DNA from: Aplectana chamaeleonis
Taxonomy: Eukaryota > Nematoda > Chromadorea > Rhabditida > Cosmocercidae
Length of the DNA stretch: 64,000 bases
Direction of reading: 5' to 3'
Assembly: GCA_029168955.1 (NCBI GenBank)
Contig: JAPDOI010000185.1
Span: 310,001 to 374,000, forward strand
A model generated the notes under the pieces. The model was not told where the DNA came from. It saw only the letters and a list, made by a program, of their open reading frames with translations, and did no database searches. Of this stretch, positions 10,481 to 21,803 are shown piece by piece (position 1 is the stretch's first letter; every line of letters starts with the position of its first letter). A program made the position numbers and the translations under genes.

Positions 10481-11200
10481 CTCTTCTTCTTTTTGGCCGC
10501 AAAGAGGGTGTTGCTAAAGGTTCAGAAACTGCGCCACCAGTGACATTCCTTCATAAGTCCATTGTAGTCAGTGTGGTGGGTCTGCTCCGAACAGTTGAAT
10601 AAGTGCGCGGGATCATGGCGAGACAACCGCAGTCCGGGCATGCATCGGATTTGCTGATTTCGATCTTGGTAACGTATTCTCTGCAAAAAAATCGAAATTC
10701 TCATCACTCGACGCGCTGCGTGATCGCGATGCTCTCTCCATCTGCCATGATGCTCTCCATCCCTCGCTGTCTCTACCTCCCCCTTCGCACGCGAAAGAAC
10801 ATGGGTTTTCTGTTTTTACGGCCTGTAGGACATCAGCGTAGTTGAGTGACCACAGCGCAGCGATGCTAGGGTGCATCTGGTCCTTCTCCCAAGTTGTTAC
10901 TCGGATGCATAGACTGGGGGCGGGACTTCTCCTAGTATAGGATTCGTGGCTGCCTTTTCAAGATGACGCTGTACGAACTGAGTGTGCTCCTCGAGCAACA
11001 GGTGGAGTCGTTCTTGCTGTGAGTCGTGTCATCTTTGCAAATTTACTTTGCCAGGAGCATCAGCAAAAGGCTTTCCGAACGGGGTTAAGCACTCTCTAAG
11101 ACGGTTGGTTGGGTCGTTTGATAATATTGATAAATCGTTGCTGGGCCTGGAGCTGACAATGCTTCTTTACTGGTAATAAACGGGTCTCAGCATGCAAGTG
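10481..11200 (-). pseudogene. old 3' fragment of LINE family P
   Basis: Minus-strand similarity to the last 700 bp of the P copies is clear at nucleotide level: the CTTCTTCTTT tail, the reverse complement of the GGTCTGTCCGGACA region, and AACGGGTCTCAGCATGCA. It is riddled with changes and holds an extra segment at about 10685-10825. It lies in the long DHHC intron. Confidence 0.7.
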
Positions 11201-11227
11201 CAACTTAGCGCCTCTTCCAGCGCCGAG

Positions 11228-11390
11228 CGCCTGGGTTGTAGTAATCAAAGGCATACTACTGCGCATCTTTTCAATTGCCCGATGAGACCGATTTCGTTGA
11301 CGACAATGGATCTTTTAACGAATCCTACGCTGGTTGCCCAGTTCCTGAACCTATAACCAGACCCTCTTTGTGGCTGCAGAAGAAGAAGAA
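11228..11390 (+). pseudogene. 3' tail of a second old P-family LINE, opposite orientation
   Basis: Plus-strand sequence equivalent to the P C-terminus and 3' tail (LFNCPMRP..., then TGGTTGCCCAGTTCCTGAAC, then GCTGCAGAAGAAGAAG). It abuts the fragment at 10481-11200 head to head. Confidence 0.65.
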
Positions 11391-11476
11391 GTGCCTCACC
11401 CCCGTCCCTACCCCGCCTCCGCGGTTATACATCCTACCACATTCCTCGTTCATCTTAAGGTGGCGACGTCCTGATT

Positions 11477-12520
11477 AAAGATGTGCCCATCTCGAACTCC
11501 TTGCCGATGACTGTGACCTGATTCTTATTAATGAGAATGCTCCAAGTCGTCTGCGGTCGATGGGTAGGCCCTCCTCGTCGGACATCGCATTTGTATCCTC
11601 TTCTCTTGCCATGTCTTGTAAATGGTCCTTTGATCTTCCTATGTCTAGCGACAATGTTCCTTTATGCATATTTCTGGATTTTCCCTTATCAGTCAACTTG
11701 CTCCTTTCACAGGTTCCCATGGTAAAGCCTACAGCAGTGATCGTGAGACCAACTGGGTCCTCTATAAGAAGGTGATACTCAGTCTGGCTGTCAATTACTC
11801 GCAAACCGGCACTGTGCGCGAAAATGAGAAGTTCATCGTCGAATCCGGTCGCAGTGCCTACAGAACATCTATTCCGAGCAGTCGTGTTAGAGCACCATAA
11901 TGTACCAAAGGAAGCCGTGGAGCTAATCACGCAGAGTAAGGGCAGACGCAGAGCAGATCCTATCGAACCGTCCATATTGCAGCTGTCTTAGGAGGTCACT
12001 ACATTGCTGAATGATTTCAAACAGAAACGCTGGAGAGAATTCAGTGAGTCCATCAACTTCACCACGGATGCGAAGAAAGCATGGAGCACCCTTAGGCGGC
12101 TCTCTGGCAAAAAGATGGCTGCTGAACGAAATGCACTTGAATTTCCCCCGGGCAAATTTGTGTAAGGTTACAAGGGGGCCTGTAAACTGGGAAAGCTCTC
12201 TGCTTCCGTATTTTCGCGTCGTCACCGTCGTCCCAGATACACTTTGCGCGCTATTAGGAAACTCAGTCGCCATAAAGTTCCTGCTATTACTGCTTCTGCT
12301 GTATCGGACATGATCAAATCTATGAAGAATTCGAGGGCTGAAGGACCAGACGGCAGCATCTCAGCCATTCTTCTTAAGCACTTGCCGGAACAGTACACGG
12401 AACTGCTCAGGGACCCACCTTACTCATCCTTCAGCACTGGTGTCATCTCGGCACGTTGGAAACAAGCTATTGTTCTATTTTCGAGCTTGGCAACTAGAGG
12501 AGAAGGCAACTTCGCATCGG
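11477..12520 (+). pseudogene. diverged P-like LINE fragment, endonuclease to RT fingers
   Basis: Translated pieces in three frames follow the P order. They are DDCDLILINENAPSRL, GRPSSSDIAFVSS and SSDNVPLCIFLD (endonuclease C-terminus), then REFSESINFTTDAKKAWSTL, then MIKSMKNSRAEGPDG (RT motif region 0/1). Identity to P1-P4 is far lower than among those copies, so this is an old or distinct subfamily. It stops before the palm motifs. Confidence 0.7.
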
Positions 12521-12589
12521 TCTATTTCCCTACTCTCCCCAATCGCTAGGTTGGTGGAGTGCACAATCATATCGCTTCTTAAGGTGATA

Positions 12590-13390
12590 TTTTAAAGCGC
12601 CTCCTGAGAACTACTCCACCATTCCTTGGTAGTTGTTCGCTGCGTAGGCGTGCCCAAAAACATTTTAGGGCGTGCAAAGAAGTTCCAGAAAAGCTGGGCG
12701 GACACGGTTAAAAAATTCAAGGACAATGTTTTCGAAATAATTGAGTGATTCGTAAGAATCCAAGGAGCCGCACAGTTGCTATCGCAGAAGGGGGGAGGGG
12801 GGCACCAGGCCATCGTATTTGACCACACCTCAACTATTCTGAAGTTTACGGGCACACTTTTAATTCAGGCGCAAATTTGACCATAACCCTGGGGTTCAAT
12901 TTGACCTAAGATAGATAGTATGGAAAATTCATTTCTTGCTACCATTAACTCTCCTGATTTTAGAAGGGGAAGAAAAACCCGGAATAGTGTCAAATTTGCT
13001 CCTGAATCCAAAGTTCACGCGTAACCTTCGAAACCATTGCGGCGCGGAAAAGGGACGTGGCCTGGTGCATCTTCATCTGCGATAACTTCGCCGCACGAAA
13101 ACCGGTGCTAATACAGCAGGAGGGGGGTACCTGGCCATCGCACTTGGCGATGTCCATTTTCCCGTGCCGACGCGCAATCAGAAAACTCTCCTTCCAAAAT
13201 GGGGAAAGTCGTTGCGGCACAGAAATATGGGCTTGGCCAAGTTCCCCCCCCCCTTGCCGCCGAAGCACCAACACTCAAAAACCTGCATCATATCTCTCAA
13301 AGAAAGACATTCAGGGTATTGGTCCTATCCTGGGTGTACGACGACGAGTTTGCGTCCACTGGACTTAAAGGCCCTTTTGGAGAGAACGCG
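12590..13390. repeat. unclassified repeat debris in the DHHC intron
   Basis: This contains TGCTATCGCAGAAGG-like and GGCCA..CACTT-like motifs shared with the MITE at 55801-55982, plus related GTGGCC/GGCCAC segments at 13030-13260. No coherent coding frame or complete inverted ends were found. Confidence 0.4.
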
Positions 13391-13480
13391 CACCATGCTA
13401 AAGTGTGAGTTTTTTGTTCCAGCTTTTTTTGTCTTGTCTATTGTAAATCCCCAGCTTATCCTCACGTATATTTTTTGCAG

Positions 13481-13553
13481 TTTGCATTCAATTTTTCTCT
13501 CTATGGAAAGCGCACTTTTCGGAATGTTCGTAGTAGCCGTATCATGCGATCAG
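13481..13553 (+). CDS. DHHC palmitoyltransferase exon (membrane segment 4)
   Basis: After a TTTTTTGCAG acceptor the exon reads LHSIFLSMESALFGMFVVAV, SCDQ, a hydrophobic segment that aligns with ZDHHC3 EGLLFLIFTSVMFGTQ. It ends in CAG before a GTTTTC donor. The frame is also open upstream to about 13394, so an earlier acceptor (GTTCCAG near 13411) is possible and the exon could be longer. Confidence 0.75.
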
Positions 13554-13609
13554 GTTTTCATTCGGTTTCTTGTGTTTTAATGGTCGTTTTCGGGATTTTC
13601 TTATTTCAG

Positions 13610-13730
13610 TTGGGTGCCATCTTTTCTGAAGAAACAGCTGTTGAGGCGGTTCAGCGACGTTCTAAGCAGGCGTACAAAAGAAGTCGGCGAAGAGGGAAAT
13701 TTTCGCTTTTGAAAGAAGTCTGTGGAGGAG
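13610..13730 (+). CDS. DHHC palmitoyltransferase exon (cytosolic tail)
   Basis: A 56-bp intron (13554-13609) precedes this exon. It reads LGAIFSEETAVEAVQRRS, then a basic stretch KQAYKRSRRRGKFSLLKEVC, GG. The order matches ZDHHC3 VHSICTDETGIEQLKKEE...MKAVFGH. It ends in phase 1 at a GTAATC donor. Confidence 0.85.
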
Positions 13731-13835
13731 GTAATCATTTCCGGATTAACGTAACATAAACTTGTGGACGTCTAGCAATCTCTTTTTTACTATTTTTCTA
13801 GTTTTCCTGTTATTTTCGTGATCGCCTCTCTTCAG

Positions 13836-13930
13836 GATCTCTGTTTTCGTGGCTCAGTCCTTGCTCGTCATCTCCGTCTGGTCGGGACTTTTCAGTAAAT
13901 CCAAAGAGCTTGGATCATTTTGATGTATAA
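13836..13930 (+). CDS. DHHC palmitoyltransferase last exon
   Basis: After CTCTTCAG the split Gly codon is restored and the protein ends SLFSWLSPCSSSPSGRDFS, VNPKSLDHFDV, stop TAA at 13928-13930. The SLFSWLSP piece corresponds to HPFSLGWASPF near the end of ZDHHC3. This fixes the gene orientation and its 3' end in this window. Confidence 0.85.
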
Positions 13931-15614
13931 TTAAGCTTTGGCAGCTCACTGCTTTGTTTATTTAGAGGAGTTTTGAACAGCCAAAGGCCTCTAATTGTCC
14001 AAATTTGTATCGAATCGGTGTTCTCTTGCTGCGTTTGTGATATTGCTTCTAAGCAGTTGATATTGTGCATGGTACTTTAACCTAAGTTACCGTTTCTCGG
14101 GTAGTTATTATCTGCAAGAGTTATCATTCGCTAATTCATGAGTATGCATACATATTTCCGTTACCGCTCATTTTGTTCCTTTACCATCTCTAGAGGGCAA
14201 GCGTCGTCGTTTAGTCAGTCAATACTCTTAACTCAACGCTAATTTGTCAGCCGTAAGGGGCTATTTTTCCACAGGGCTTGGGCCAATAACTGTCTGTGGC
14301 CCGCCGCCAAAGACGAACCCTGTTGAAATACTTTAATTCGAGGTAGTGATAGTCAACACTGCGTGCGTTATTGGCTGAACGAGAATGATGAGGGAGCATA
14401 ATGGGACAACATGCTCTCTAAGAAGCAGGTCGGTACAATGTGCTGCCTTCGCTATTCTTGTGAAGGTGATAGTCTTTTAAGCTCTCTCTTAATCGCACGG
14501 TCAGGCGGATACTGCCCCGCGAGACAACGGGTGTTGGGGGTCGTAAAAATTTTGGCCCGAAAACGAGTTTGTGGGGGGGGGGCGTAGAAATTTTTGCCTG
14601 AAAACGGAAACTTGAGGGGGCCTTTAAATTTAACTGAATTTTCGGTCATGACGGGGGATAGCATCGTTGAGATACTAGGGTGACTTCCTCGACTCTGCTT
14701 AGTTGGCCGGCACGTGTTGAAGCACAGCCCGGCCGCAGTCCCTGTGGCTCAGAGCTTTCTCCTTCTCGATTAAAGTACCTCAAGGTACTCGGGAAAGAGT
14801 ATTATCGAGGAATACCATCTTTAAGACAAAGGCATTTATTTATCCGCGTAAAAAATTCGGAATAGACTATTTATGAGAACGAAGAACTTCACTGATGCAA
14901 GGACAATGTTCTAAAAATAGGTTAAAAAACAAAATGAAGTTACAAGAAAAGTAGCACCTCGCTGAGCTGCTATCCCTTTCCATTGGTTTCAAGACCAATA
15001 AATTCTTGCGATCCCCAATGCCGAATCCCCCTTACCTTACAGCGGATTGTTTTTAAGGTTTTTATAAAATGGTGCATACTGTGACACAATGCCAGACCAA
15101 TGAACTTCTTTTGTTATTTATGATCTTCTATTTCCAAAAAAGACGCTTTGGACTACATGTGTTCGACAAGGGATGCGATTTATTACACTCTAACATGTAG
15201 AAAGGCAATCACTGTAAGGATATGGTACTGGGGTTCTCTTACAAGGGAGCGTTGCACACATAAGATGGAGTTTCGAGATGCAACTTTACTATGTTCTGGG
15301 GGGAGCACAGTGCTCCAATATTCCATACTCAGAATTGACTAAATGCCTCAGAGGTTCACAAGAGATTTCGAAAAGTGGGCATTTCCATAGATTTGGGTAG
15401 ATAAAAGGCGTACGCGAATGGCAATTTTTAGGTTGTTCAAAAAATTGTCTCAGATTGAGCCTAAAACTTGTTTCTGGGGGTCGTCCTGGGTGCTGATTAC
15501 GAATCTGAGGCCCATTTGTCAATACTTCAAAAAAAACGTCTGATTTGGTTCGAAGCTTCAAAAGGGGGGAATTTTGCTGCCCAAACTCGACTTTTGACGA
15601 TTTCGACAATCCTA
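13931..15614. other. 3' untranslated and intergenic DNA, nothing assigned
   Basis: This follows the DHHC stop codon. It is mostly AT-rich unique-looking sequence with G-runs around 14570-14625. An AATAAA at 14997 is far from the stop and is not offered as the poly(A) signal. No exon-like match was found. Confidence 0.5.
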
Positions 15615-16056
15615 CGATAGTTAAGAAAGTTTAGTGGTATTTAGCCACTTATGCACCCGGGTTAAACACGAACTTATAAAATTTATATAAAGCAACAGAA
15701 AATTTACAAACAAATGGCAAAATCAATACAATGTGCAAGGTGTGTGCGAAAAACTCAACGAGAACCTAGCAAATAGAGAGCACGGAGTGGAGACTCGAAA
15801 AAGGGGGAAATCTCAGTCAGAAATAGCCCTACCTAACCCTAGAGGGAAGAGCGTCCTTTTTGGACAGTGTAGAGAGGAGGACGGTGACGGGAACGGCGGG
15901 TAGACGGGAGAAAATCCGGAGTGACGAAGTAGTTTTTGCGGCCTAATTTTTTTTTATAACGGCGGAAAGGCGCCAAAACGGTGCGACGCCGCGCGCGGCG
16001 AGATCATGCGGCGCGGCCATGACTGGCCACACCGCCTCTCGCCGCCTTCACAGTGA

Positions 16057-19000
16057 GGGGTATGGTATACTTTGTCGCTGTAATGAGCGACAGACATGCA
16101 ATCTAACACAAATCGCGGCGGGACCCGCATCGGAGCAATGGCAACGGCTGTCGTGGGAACAGATGTCGCGTGTGGGTCGCAGCGACGTGTCGCGGAGGGC
16201 TGACATACTGCAAATGTGCCATAGCCTGTCGCTACCACTGTCGCTGTCGCTGTGCAGTGCACGGCGAAAGCGAGAGATTTAAAGGGCGGGAGGCGGTCGC
16301 TGTCGCTGTGCAGAGCGACGCGACCGTGTGTCTTCTTCTTCTTCTTTGCAGCCACATCGAGGGTTTTGTCATAGGTGAAGAAACTGGGCGACCAGTAGTG
16401 GATTCGTCCATAGATCCATTATGGTCAGCGTGGTAGGTCTTTCCGGACAGCGAAATAAATGTGCTGTATCATGGCCGATAGTACCGCAGTCCGGACAGAC
16501 ATCAGATTTGCTGCTGTCGATTTTGCTGACGTAGGACATGAGCATTGACGAGTGACCGCAGCGCAACGATGCCAGTGTGCATCTAGACCTTCTTCCGAGT
16601 TGAGTCTCGGATTCGCAGACTGGGGGCGGTACTTCTCCTAGTATAGGATTCACTGCCGCCTTCTCAAGATGACACCGTACGAACTTGGTGTGCTCCTCGC
16701 GCAAAAGACGGAGTCGTTCTTGCTGTGAGTCGTGCCATCTCTGCAAGTTAACTTTGCATGGAGCATCGGCAAATGGCATTCTTTTGGCTCTCTCTCTAAC
16801 GGGGTTAAGCACTCTCCAGGACGGGTGGTTTGGTTGCTTAATAATATTGATTCGTAATTGTTGGGCTTGCAGCTGACAGTGCTCCTTCACAGGCAATAGA
16901 CGGGCTTCGGCATGCAGATGCTCGACTGGGGAACTCTTTGCACATCCGGTGGCAATGCGAAGAGCGGCATTTTGTACGCGTTGCATCTGAAACCAGGAAG
17001 ATTCTGAAACTAGATGCTGCCAAACCGGTGCGGCGTATTCCATGGCTGGCTGAAGAATCGCCTTATACGTCATGAGTATCGTTTCCTTGCTGCTACCCCA
17101 TGAGGTACCGCCTAGGGCCCTGAGAACATTGAGTTTGGCTTTAACGACAGCCTGCTTCTGCTCGGTATTTTTATGAAACTTGAGCGACGGATCGAGCACA
17201 AGACCGAGTAGTTTTGGAAATCGAGCAGCAGGCAGACGTTCTCCATCCCACTCTACCTCCGGATGAGCTCTGTGCTCGGATGGGTCCGTTGTGAGGACGG
17301 ATACTGATGATTTCGATGCGGAGATCTTTAGCATCTTGTCGTCGAAGAACCTCTTCAGCGTCTTCAGGTACTCGTTGATCTTGGTGGCGGCTACCTTTAT
17401 ATCCCGGTCTCGACACATGATTGTTATATCATCGGCGTAGGCGACAGTCTTGATATCCTGTGGTGGTTCAGGCATATCTTCTAGATACAGACTGAAGAGA
17501 GCTGGTGATAAAACACCGCCCTGGGGGACTCCAGCTGCCATAGGAATACTGTTGGAGACATGGTTCTGGAACATGACTCTTGCCCGTCGACCTTTGATAA
17601 AGGCCGATATCCAGCGCTTTTGCCACGGTGGTATTGACGACTCCAAAACGTTTCTCGACAGGATTCCTAGGTTAACCGTATCGAAAGCCTTGGTGAGATC
17701 CAACGCGACAGCAACAGTTCTCAATGGCTTCAAAGCGTTGAACCCGTCGATTGCATAGCTAGTAATTTCTAGCAACGCAGTAGTTGTAGAATGCAGCCTT
17801 TTGAACCCGTGTTGAAACAATTGTTTCTCGTTATGCTCTGCTAAATTCTCCACAATGAGCTTTTCGGCTACCTTAGCGAAAGGTGACATCAAGCTAATGG
17901 GTCGATAACCTTTTACTGACGACTGAGGTTTGCCTGGCTTCGGCAACGGGATGACGTTGGCTGTCTTCCAGTTTTGGGGAATAATGCACGAGCTGAATGA
18001 AGTGTTAATCACATCAACGACGAGTGGGAGGATCTCAGTCGGGAGCTTCTTCAGTACAGCAGGACAAATGCCGTCGGGACCGACAGCTTTGGAGTTCCGC
18101 ATGTCCTTTATGATCTTCTCTACGTGCGCCACAGTGTACGCATCGGCCGTGCTCATGAGCGGGAGGCGGCACAGCTCTCTAACTGTCACTCTATTCTGCG
18201 GACCACGCCGTGTACTTGTGACAAAGAAGCTTTTTCCAAGAGAGTAGGCGGCTTCCTTACCCGTCTTGAAAACGTTATTATCAAATTCAATGGTGGATAC
18301 GGTAGCTGGCGAGCTCTTTCCAGATAGCTTCCGTAGTACCTTGCACTGTCCGCCTTGAAATCCAACTGTCCCGTGAACTTTTCCCATTCTTCTTTCTTGT
18401 GCCTGTCCAGATCTTTTCTGATCTCGTCATCGAGTTGAGCAACGACAGGGTCTAGATGGTCGGCTGCTCTCCTGGCATCTCTAGTCCTAATCTTTTGGAG
18501 AATTTCTCTGGTGACGTTTGGATAGAACGTCTTAACGCGGCCAACAGGAATAGCCGCCTTCATGGCCCGGCGGATTACATCAGACAGGTGGTGCTCTTTT
18601 GATGCACATTGCCGTTCCACGGATAGTCAGCCGCTAGGCGGAGCGCAACCTCGCTGAACAGGCACCAGTCTGCTTGGCCTAAATTGAGATAAGAACGTTG
18701 TCGAACACCAGAATAAGGAGCAAGAGAATTTGAGAGATCGATGTGCACAAAGACAGGAATATGATCACTAGACAATGTAGTCGAGGTAGACCATGAGCAG
18801 GTGTTTGAAAGGTTGGAAGAGACAAGAGTTATGTCTGGGCTAGAAGATCGGCCGTTGGCAGGGAGGCGAGTGGGCTGATCATCGTTTAGTATGACCAGGT
18901 CGCACTCCTCCGCCCATTCCTCGACGTCAGTTCCTCTAGCATCAGAGCCAAGAGACGAGCAAAATGTATGAGCATTAAAATCGCCCGCAAATATAGACGA

Positions 19001-19808
19001 AGATGAGAGGGAGCAGTCGTAAAGCTGCCTGAGGAGTAGAATAGGATCATAGGATGGAGGGCATGATGTGGTAGGGGGAATATAGATGTTGAAGAGAGAA
19101 AGGGGAGTTTTGAGGGGGAGATGGACCGGGAGGTACTCGAGAGTACCGTCCGTGGGAGTGTTAGGTATGAGGTGTGAGGGAAGAGTAGATAATACAAAAG
19201 TAGAAACTCCTCCGCCAAGATTTGACCTTGGAGCATGGTAAGAAGTATAGCCCGGGATATTGGGATGAGGAGTTGTAGGGGATGGAGAGAGCTTGGTTTC
19301 CTGAACCATGATCACGTCTGGATGGTAAGTACGTGCAAAGAGAGATAGCTCAGAAAGCTTGCCACGAAGGCCGTTGAGATTTATATGTACAATGGAAAGG
19401 GGGCGATTGGAGTTTGAGGAATCAGAGTTGGTAGGTGAGGAGCACAAAACACATCGAAAAGAAGAGTTATGATGCCTCACAGAGCAGAGACCCGAACGGG
19501 AGAGATGCACCCACCTTTGGCATCCGAAGCACTGGACGCTGGTATGTCTCCTGGTAACATCCTTGCCGCACGCGGCGCATAGGTACTTCTGAGCGGGTCC
19601 AGGATTCCTCTCCACGCCGGCCCTTTGCAGGAGAATCCGAAGGAGAGCTGCGGCCGGCCAGCACCTCTCCCATGACAAAAACCCTCTTCGTGGAGGGGAT
19701 GACGTCGGTTTGCACGGAGATGATCTTCTTTCCTCCACACTGCCACGGCACGAACGTACGACATCTCGGCAGCACGCGACCGTGTGTCGCAGAAGTATAC
19801 CATACCCC
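16057..19808. mobile_element. MITE with GGGGTATGGTATACT ends and 3-bp duplication, carrying P2
   Basis: The ends GGGGTATGGTATACT and AGTATACCATACCCC are inverted and flanked by TGA on both sides, inside the LTR. Without P2 the element is about 300 bp. It contains several CGCTGTCGCTGT-type short repeats. A 3-bp duplication with a G-rich tip suggests PIF/Harbinger, but the duplication is TGA rather than the usual TWA, so the class is tentative. Confidence 0.75.
16333..19773 (-). mobile_element. LINE family P, copy P2 (full length)
   Basis: 3441 bp, with the 15-bp target duplication ACGCGACCGTGTGTC on both sides (16318-16332 and 19774-19788). Open stretches 18575-19738 (2A-like motif, zinc finger, endonuclease) and 16369-18387 (RT to C-terminus) are separated by two lesions. 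One is a one-base deletion in the A-run near 18600. The other is a 10-bp deletion near 18340. RT motifs KAFDTVNLG, GVPQGGVLSPALF and AYADDITIM are intact, and the C-terminal CPDCGTIGHDTAHLFRC knuckle is present. The heptamer GGGTTTT (19678-19684, minus) and pseudoknot are identical to P1 and P3. It belongs with P3 in a subfamily (ISLMSPFAK). Confidence 0.94.
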
Positions 19809-19888
19809 TGAGTTCTCTCTTTTTTTTATTAGCATTCACAACATGCCCGGGGTAAAAAAATGTATGGCTCCACTCCATACTCTACCAC

Positions 19889-21007
19889 TTAAACATCCAA
19901 ATGCTCTAACTCCTTATTAATTGCACGCTCCTTATCCCTAAGCCTGCTCAATGCACGCCTACGATGCTTCCTAATGTTCTTGCCACTAGGGCCCGCTTCG
20001 GCTTCCGGCTCGATCGGCATACCAGATCGCTTCCTCTTGTTGGCTCTGAAGGGCGTCAGCGTCAGCTGTTCCAGGGTGAGCAATGGCTGTACTTGTACCA
20101 TGAGCGAGTTGTAGAACTTCTGGGTCTCATCCTCACTGACCCATTCCACTGCATCAGAAAGAGACCGTACTGCGGTCCAGGCGGCATTCGGGTCGATTGT
20201 GCCCGGGTCCTGAAGCAGATCGACAATCAGGTTCGCCTTTTCCGGCCTATTGTCCAGATACGCCAGTAGATGGCCTCTCATCTTCTTCGTTACATGCTCC
20301 CAACTAGCATGGTTGACAGTTCTGGGTCCGCTGACGAGAATAACTTTCACTCCACAAGTTACCCATAAGTCAATCGACGACATGATTGCGAGCCACGACG
20401 TGACCCTTCTGGGTTCTTCCGGTGGAAAGACGACGATTACCGCATGGAGGTTGTCGTTGAACAGCGAATCATTACGAGTGCGCACTAGGGCGAAATCAGA
20501 GTAGAAGAACACGTTCGTGTGAGATCCACCCTTCATGAAAGCAATCCGTCTCAGTATCGACGGCACGACTATCAGTATGCGATTGTGGACAGTGGTGTAG
20601 ACTGAATTCTGCGAGATTTCAGCCACGTTCAGCTTCTTTGACATAGACCATGCCAGCTCAAACAGCCTTTTCGGAGGGGTCGACCATCCACCAGAGAGAT
20701 TTCCGTGACGCATAATCGACGCAGGAAAAACGGCTCTGGCCATGTTGGTGACATGCGCACAACGAGGTATGAACAAAGCGTAGGCGTATGCGAGTGATCG
20801 TGGATCCAAAACTCGAACGTTGATGTCACCAATCTGCTGCACCTTGGCGGCGAATGATCCAGTTCCCGACCATATGGACAGCACGCGTGCGGCATCGAGC
20901 ACACACTCGATCGGCAATTCGCAAATAGGCGGCGGCACAGCACTTATTATGGCACCAACATCAAATGAACCAGAAACATGACATGTATCAAGAGGGAAGC
21001 TCGGGCC
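19889..21007 (-). CDS. third ORF of the LTR element, downstream of pol
   Basis: This is a frame of about 370 codons directly after the integrase tail, in the same frame and separated from it only by the TGA at 21008-21010. No ATG lies near its beginning (a tool start at 20938 is GTG). The protein has no domain I recognise. It has mixed hydrophobic and charged stretches (RILIVVPSILRRI, VTCGVKVILVSGP) and a strongly basic C-terminus (KNIRKHRRRALSRLRDKE) that could bind nucleic acid or act as a nuclear signal. No convincing membrane-anchored env layout is visible. It ends just before the 3' LTR. Confidence 0.6.
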   Translation of the reverse strand, partial: GPSFPLDTCHVSGSFDVGAIISAVPPPICELPIECVLDAARVLSIWSGTGSFAAKVQQIGDINVRVLDPRSLAYAYALFIPRCAHVTNMARAVFPASIMRHGNLSGGWSTPPKRLFELAWSMSKKLNVAEISQNSVYTTVHNRILIVVPSILRRIAFMKGGSHTNVFFYSDFALVRTRNDSLFNDNLHAVIVVFPPEEPRRVTSWLAIMSSIDLWVTCGVKVILVSGPRTVNHASWEHVTKKMRGHLLAYLDNRPEKANLIVDLLQDPGTIDPNAAWTAVRSLSDAVEWVSEDETQKFYNSLMVQVQPLLTLEQLTLTPFRANKRKRSGMPIEPEAEAGPSGKNIRKHRRRALSRLRDKERAINKELEHLDV

Positions 21008-21332
21008 TCATTTCATAGCTGGAAACATCTGACCACGGCATCGGAACTGAACATGAAGACAATGCCGATCATCGGGGACCTCGAACTCGTCTTCCTCTCT
21101 GAAATGAGCAGAGTCAGTTCGGGTAACGGTCATTTTCAAAACCTTTTTCACTCTCTTTCTTTTCGTTTTCCCACTCACAGTTTGCTCAGGGATTTCATGG
21201 GGACACTTCAGAAGCATATCAAATTGGACTTCTAGAGCCTCTTCGTCACCCCCTATCTTGGTGATGACCGCAGACGTGTCCTTGGTCTGTAGAACTCTGT
21301 AGGGTCCTTCCCAATCAACGGCTTGGCCCCCA
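21008..21332 (-). pseudogene. integrase C-terminal end of the LTR element's pol
   Basis: The minus-strand frame begins right at the LTR boundary with GQAVDWEGPYRVLQTKDTSA and runs to FPAMK, then TGA. The WEGPYRV motif is typical of the DNA-binding end of gypsy-like integrases. The tail is basic (GKTKRKRVKKVLK). The abrupt start at the LTR marks a large internal deletion. Confidence 0.7.
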
Positions 21333-21803
21333 AGTTAAGAAAGTTTAGTGGTATTTAGCCACTTATGCACCCGGGTCAAACACGAACTTATAAAATTTAT
21401 ATAAAGCAACAGAAAATTTACAAACAAACAGCAAAATCAATACAGTGTGCAAGGTGTGTGCGAAAAACTCAACAAGAACCTAGCAAATAGAGAGCACGGA
21501 GTGGAGACTCGAAAAGGGGGGAAATCTCAGTCAGAAATAGCCCTACCTAACCCTAGAGGGGAGAGCGTCCTTTTTGGACAATGTAGAGAGGAGGACGGTG
21601 ACGGGAACGGCGGGTTGACGGGAGAAAATCCGGAGTGACGAAGTTGTTCTTGCGGCCTAAAATTTCCTTTTATAACGGCGGAAAGGCGCCAAAACGGTGC
21701 GACGCCGCGCGCGGCGAGATCATGCGGCGCGGCCATGACTGGCCACACCGCCTCTCGCCGCCTTCACAGTGAGTTCTCTCTTTTTTTATTAGCATTCACA
21801 ACA
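21333..21803 (-). repeat. 5' LTR with TATA box
   Basis: 471 bp, intact. On the minus strand it begins TGTTGTGAATGC and ends CTTAACT. A TATAAAAG box sits at about 21667-21675 downstream of a very GC-rich segment (GCCGCGCGCGGCG), a plausible promoter for minus-strand transcription into the deleted interior. Confidence 0.85.

Larger units (their letters stand above)
15619..19843 (-). repeat. 3' LTR, interrupted by MITE and P2
   Basis: The LTR sequence is 15619-16056 plus 19812-19843, 470 bp in total against 471 bp for the other LTR. The inserted block 16057-19808 is flanked by the trinucleotide TGA. The tips read AGTTAAG and CACAACA on the plus strand. Confidence 0.88.
15619..21803 (-). mobile_element. 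internally deleted LTR retrotransposon (minus orientation)
   Basis: Two direct repeats of about 470 bp bound it, and the 4-bp target duplication CGAT flanks the whole (15615-15618 and 21804-21807). On the minus strand the 5' LTR is 21803-21333 and the 3' LTR is 19843-15619, the latter interrupted by a MITE with P2. The interior starts abruptly in the integrase C-terminus, so primer site, gag, protease, RT and most of integrase are gone. A 4-bp duplication and a WEGPYRV-type integrase end suggest a Ty3/gypsy-like element. I count roughly 15 differences between the LTRs. Confidence 0.88.

Noticed and set aside
19889..20938. Retroviral-type envelope gene in the LTR element
   Set aside because: Position after pol fits, but no signal peptide, cleavage site or membrane anchor layout is visible.
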